Shown one piece after another: positions 6,496 to 7,065 of a DNA stretch of 7,065 nt (positions are counted from its first letter, which is position 1; the number at the start of each line of letters is the position of its first letter). Both the position numbers and the translations under genes were made by a program. The DNA is from DSUN01 sp035527715. GTDB lineage: Bacteria; Planctomycetota; PUPC01; DSUN01. Below the pieces are notes generated by a model. It saw only the letters and a program-made list of their open reading frames with translations, was not told the DNA's origin and ran no database searches. The DNA lies in the NCBI GenBank assembly GCA_035527715.1, contig DATKZY010000056.1, positions 1-7,065 of the forward strand, written 5' to 3'.

Positions 6496-6512
6496 GCCCT
6501 CCGTAGCCACCT

Positions 6513-6560
6513 CCCATTGTGGGTCAGCTTCCTCCCCCTCACACCTTGACCCACAATGAG
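6513..6560. repeat. Long hairpin element, unit 1
   Basis: CCCATTGTGGGTCA (6513-6526) is inverted as TGACCCACAATGAG (6547-6560) with 13 of 14 pairs and a 20-nt loop starting GCTTCCTCC. Each arm itself contains a small palindrome of the form CCCA-N3-TGGG. The unit starts 17 nt after the amidohydrolase stop codon. It could stabilise or terminate the operon transcript, though there is no U-tract. Unit 2 is a related copy. Confidence 0.65.
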
Positions 6561-6595
6561 CGCTTTGGCCAATAGCCCTCGTCCGGAGCCATTCT

Positions 6596-6640
6596 CCCAT
6601 TGTCGGTCATTCCTCCGCCACACATCTGACCCACAATGGG
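6596..6640. repeat. Long hairpin element, unit 2
   Basis: CCCATTGTCGGTCA (6596-6609) is inverted as TGACCCACAATGGG (6627-6640) with 13 of 14 pairs and a 17-nt loop starting TTCCTCC. The arms are near-identical to unit 1 and the loops are related, so this is a second copy in the same orientation 35 nt downstream. The mismatches in the two units are at different stem positions. Confidence 0.65.
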
Positions 6641-6736
6641 TTCGCCGCCTGCGGCGTCCTTGACACAGGCTATGTGCCCACGACGGCCAAACCCTCCTCG
6701 GCGTCCGCATCGAAAACCCGCTGAAAGAGGCTCAAC

Positions 6737-6766
6737 CGCCGATTCACGCCGATTGACGCCGATCAG
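6737..6766 (+). repeat. Three tandem 10-bp direct repeats
   Basis: CGCCGATTCA, CGCCGATTGA and CGCCGATCAG follow each other without gaps. The period equals about one DNA helix turn, as in iterated protein-binding sites, but it also resembles short degenerate tandem repeats that are dispersed in environmental genomes. No adjacent promoter is obvious. Confidence 0.5.
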
Positions 6767-6848
6767 ATCGAGCGAGGGCGGGCGGCTTCTGGCACAAGCC
6801 CCGGCCTGCTCTCAGGGCTCCTCTTTGCCCACACCTCGAGGTTTCGTG

Positions 6849-6904
6849 GCCCGCGAACGCGGGCGAGCCAGTCGTAGCCCAGGGCGACCGAAGGGAGCCC
6901 TGGG
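6849..6904. repeat. REP-like palindrome cluster next to transposase
   Basis: GCCCGC (6849-6854) pairs with GCGGGC (6859-6864) around a GAAC loop. CCCAGGGC (6878-6885) pairs perfectly with GCCCTGGG (6897-6904) around an 11-nt loop. GAGCCCTGGG (6895-6904) is identical to 21-30 in REP-like copy A at the far end of the window, so the elements are probably related. Confidence 0.55.
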
Positions 6905-6907
6905 AAC

Positions 6908-7065
6908 GTGGCGTTTCCCCCATCGAAGCCCCCCATCGTGCCGAAGCAGGTCCAGGGGGTGAAGTACCTTCGGAACTTCCGCGAACTGCTGGGTCCGCTG
7001 GAGGCCCACCGCAATTGCCCTAACCGCGACCTGCACTACGACGACTATGTGGCCTATGAGCTGCT
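6908..7065 (+). CDS. Probable IS4-type transposase, N-terminal part (runs off window)
   Basis: Fifty-two codons are visible. The frame opens after a TAG at 6875-6877. Residues 12-52 include VKYLRNFRELLGPL (18-31) and NRDLHYDDYVAYEL (39-52). This closely resembles the N-terminus of a transposase group abundant in planctomycetes, where a FRELL-type helix is followed by an R-x-L-x-Y-D-x-Y motif and then a stretch of Leu/Tyr. The match is from memory of the family, and the DDE catalytic residues lie beyond the window. The start is uncertain: GTG at 6908 has AAGGGAG (6891-6897) 10 nt upstream, and GTG at 6938 is an alternative. No terminal inverted repeat can be assigned, so I cannot place the left end of the element. 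Confidence 0.55.
   Translation, partial: MAFPPSKPPIVPKQVQGVKYLRNFRELLGPLEAHRNCPNRDLHYDDYVAYEL

Larger units (their letters stand above)
6496..6907. other. Gene-free region with three classes of repeat
   Basis: No credible gene lies here. An open frame from 6636 to 6962 is low-complexity and overlaps palindromes. The stretch contains a pair of related long hairpins (6513-6640), a triple 10-bp direct repeat (6737-6766), a short GC hairpin (6643-6656), and a REP-like cluster (6849-6904) directly before the transposase start. Confidence 0.65.

Noticed and set aside
6513..6640. Possible mini CRISPR array
   Set aside because: The repeated 14-mers alternate in orientation and form hairpins; there are only two units, no regular spacers and no cas genes.
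6660..6665. TTGACA as a -35 box for the transposase
   Set aside because: No acceptable -10 hexamer lies 15-19 bp downstream, and the transposase start is about 240 bp away.

Overview
This is a GC-rich bacterial window, most likely from a Planctomycetota or related PVC-type environmental genome. That assignment is inferred from the gene families (a PF12831-type FAD oxidoreductase, a secreted beta-helix protein, an amidohydrolase-2 enzyme, a transposase start of a type common in that phylum) and from the many REP-like palindromes between genes. No rRNA, tRNA or marker gene confirms it. The high GC content opens very long spurious reading frames on both strands; I judged genes by protein families, ribosome binding sites and promoters, not by length.

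Layout. Positions 1-1065 hold no convincing gene. They are packed with palindromic dispersed repeats: two copies of a three-hairpin unit, a 13-nt perfect hairpin, and nested inverted repeats. Positions 1066-1350 (minus) encode a small Sm-fold/Hfq-like protein with an N-terminal coiled coil and its own near-consensus promoter. Positions 1427-4288 (minus) encode a 953-residue protein with two tandem FAD-binding oxidoreductase modules followed by HEAT-like repeats. A 194-bp divergent regulatory region (4289-4482) carries one sigma70-type promoter per direction. Positions 4483-5682 (plus) encode an exported right-handed beta-helix protein. It is followed 27 nt later by an amidohydrolase-2 family metal hydrolase (5710-6495), probably in the same operon. 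Positions 6496-6907 are gene-free: two related long hairpins just after the operon, a triple 10-bp direct repeat, and a third cluster of REP-like palindromes. From 6908 the 5' end of a probable IS4-type transposase begins and runs off the window.

How the genes may work together. The FAD protein and the beta-helix/amidohydrolase pair are transcribed divergently from a shared control region, so they may serve one catabolic function. The substrate cannot be read from the sequence. The Hfq-like gene has its own promoter and could be a regulatory gene independent of its neighbours. The most interesting items are the unusual Hfq-like protein, the double-FAD/HEAT fusion and the paired hairpin elements after the operon. 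I do not see a defence system, CRISPR array or biosynthetic cluster here.
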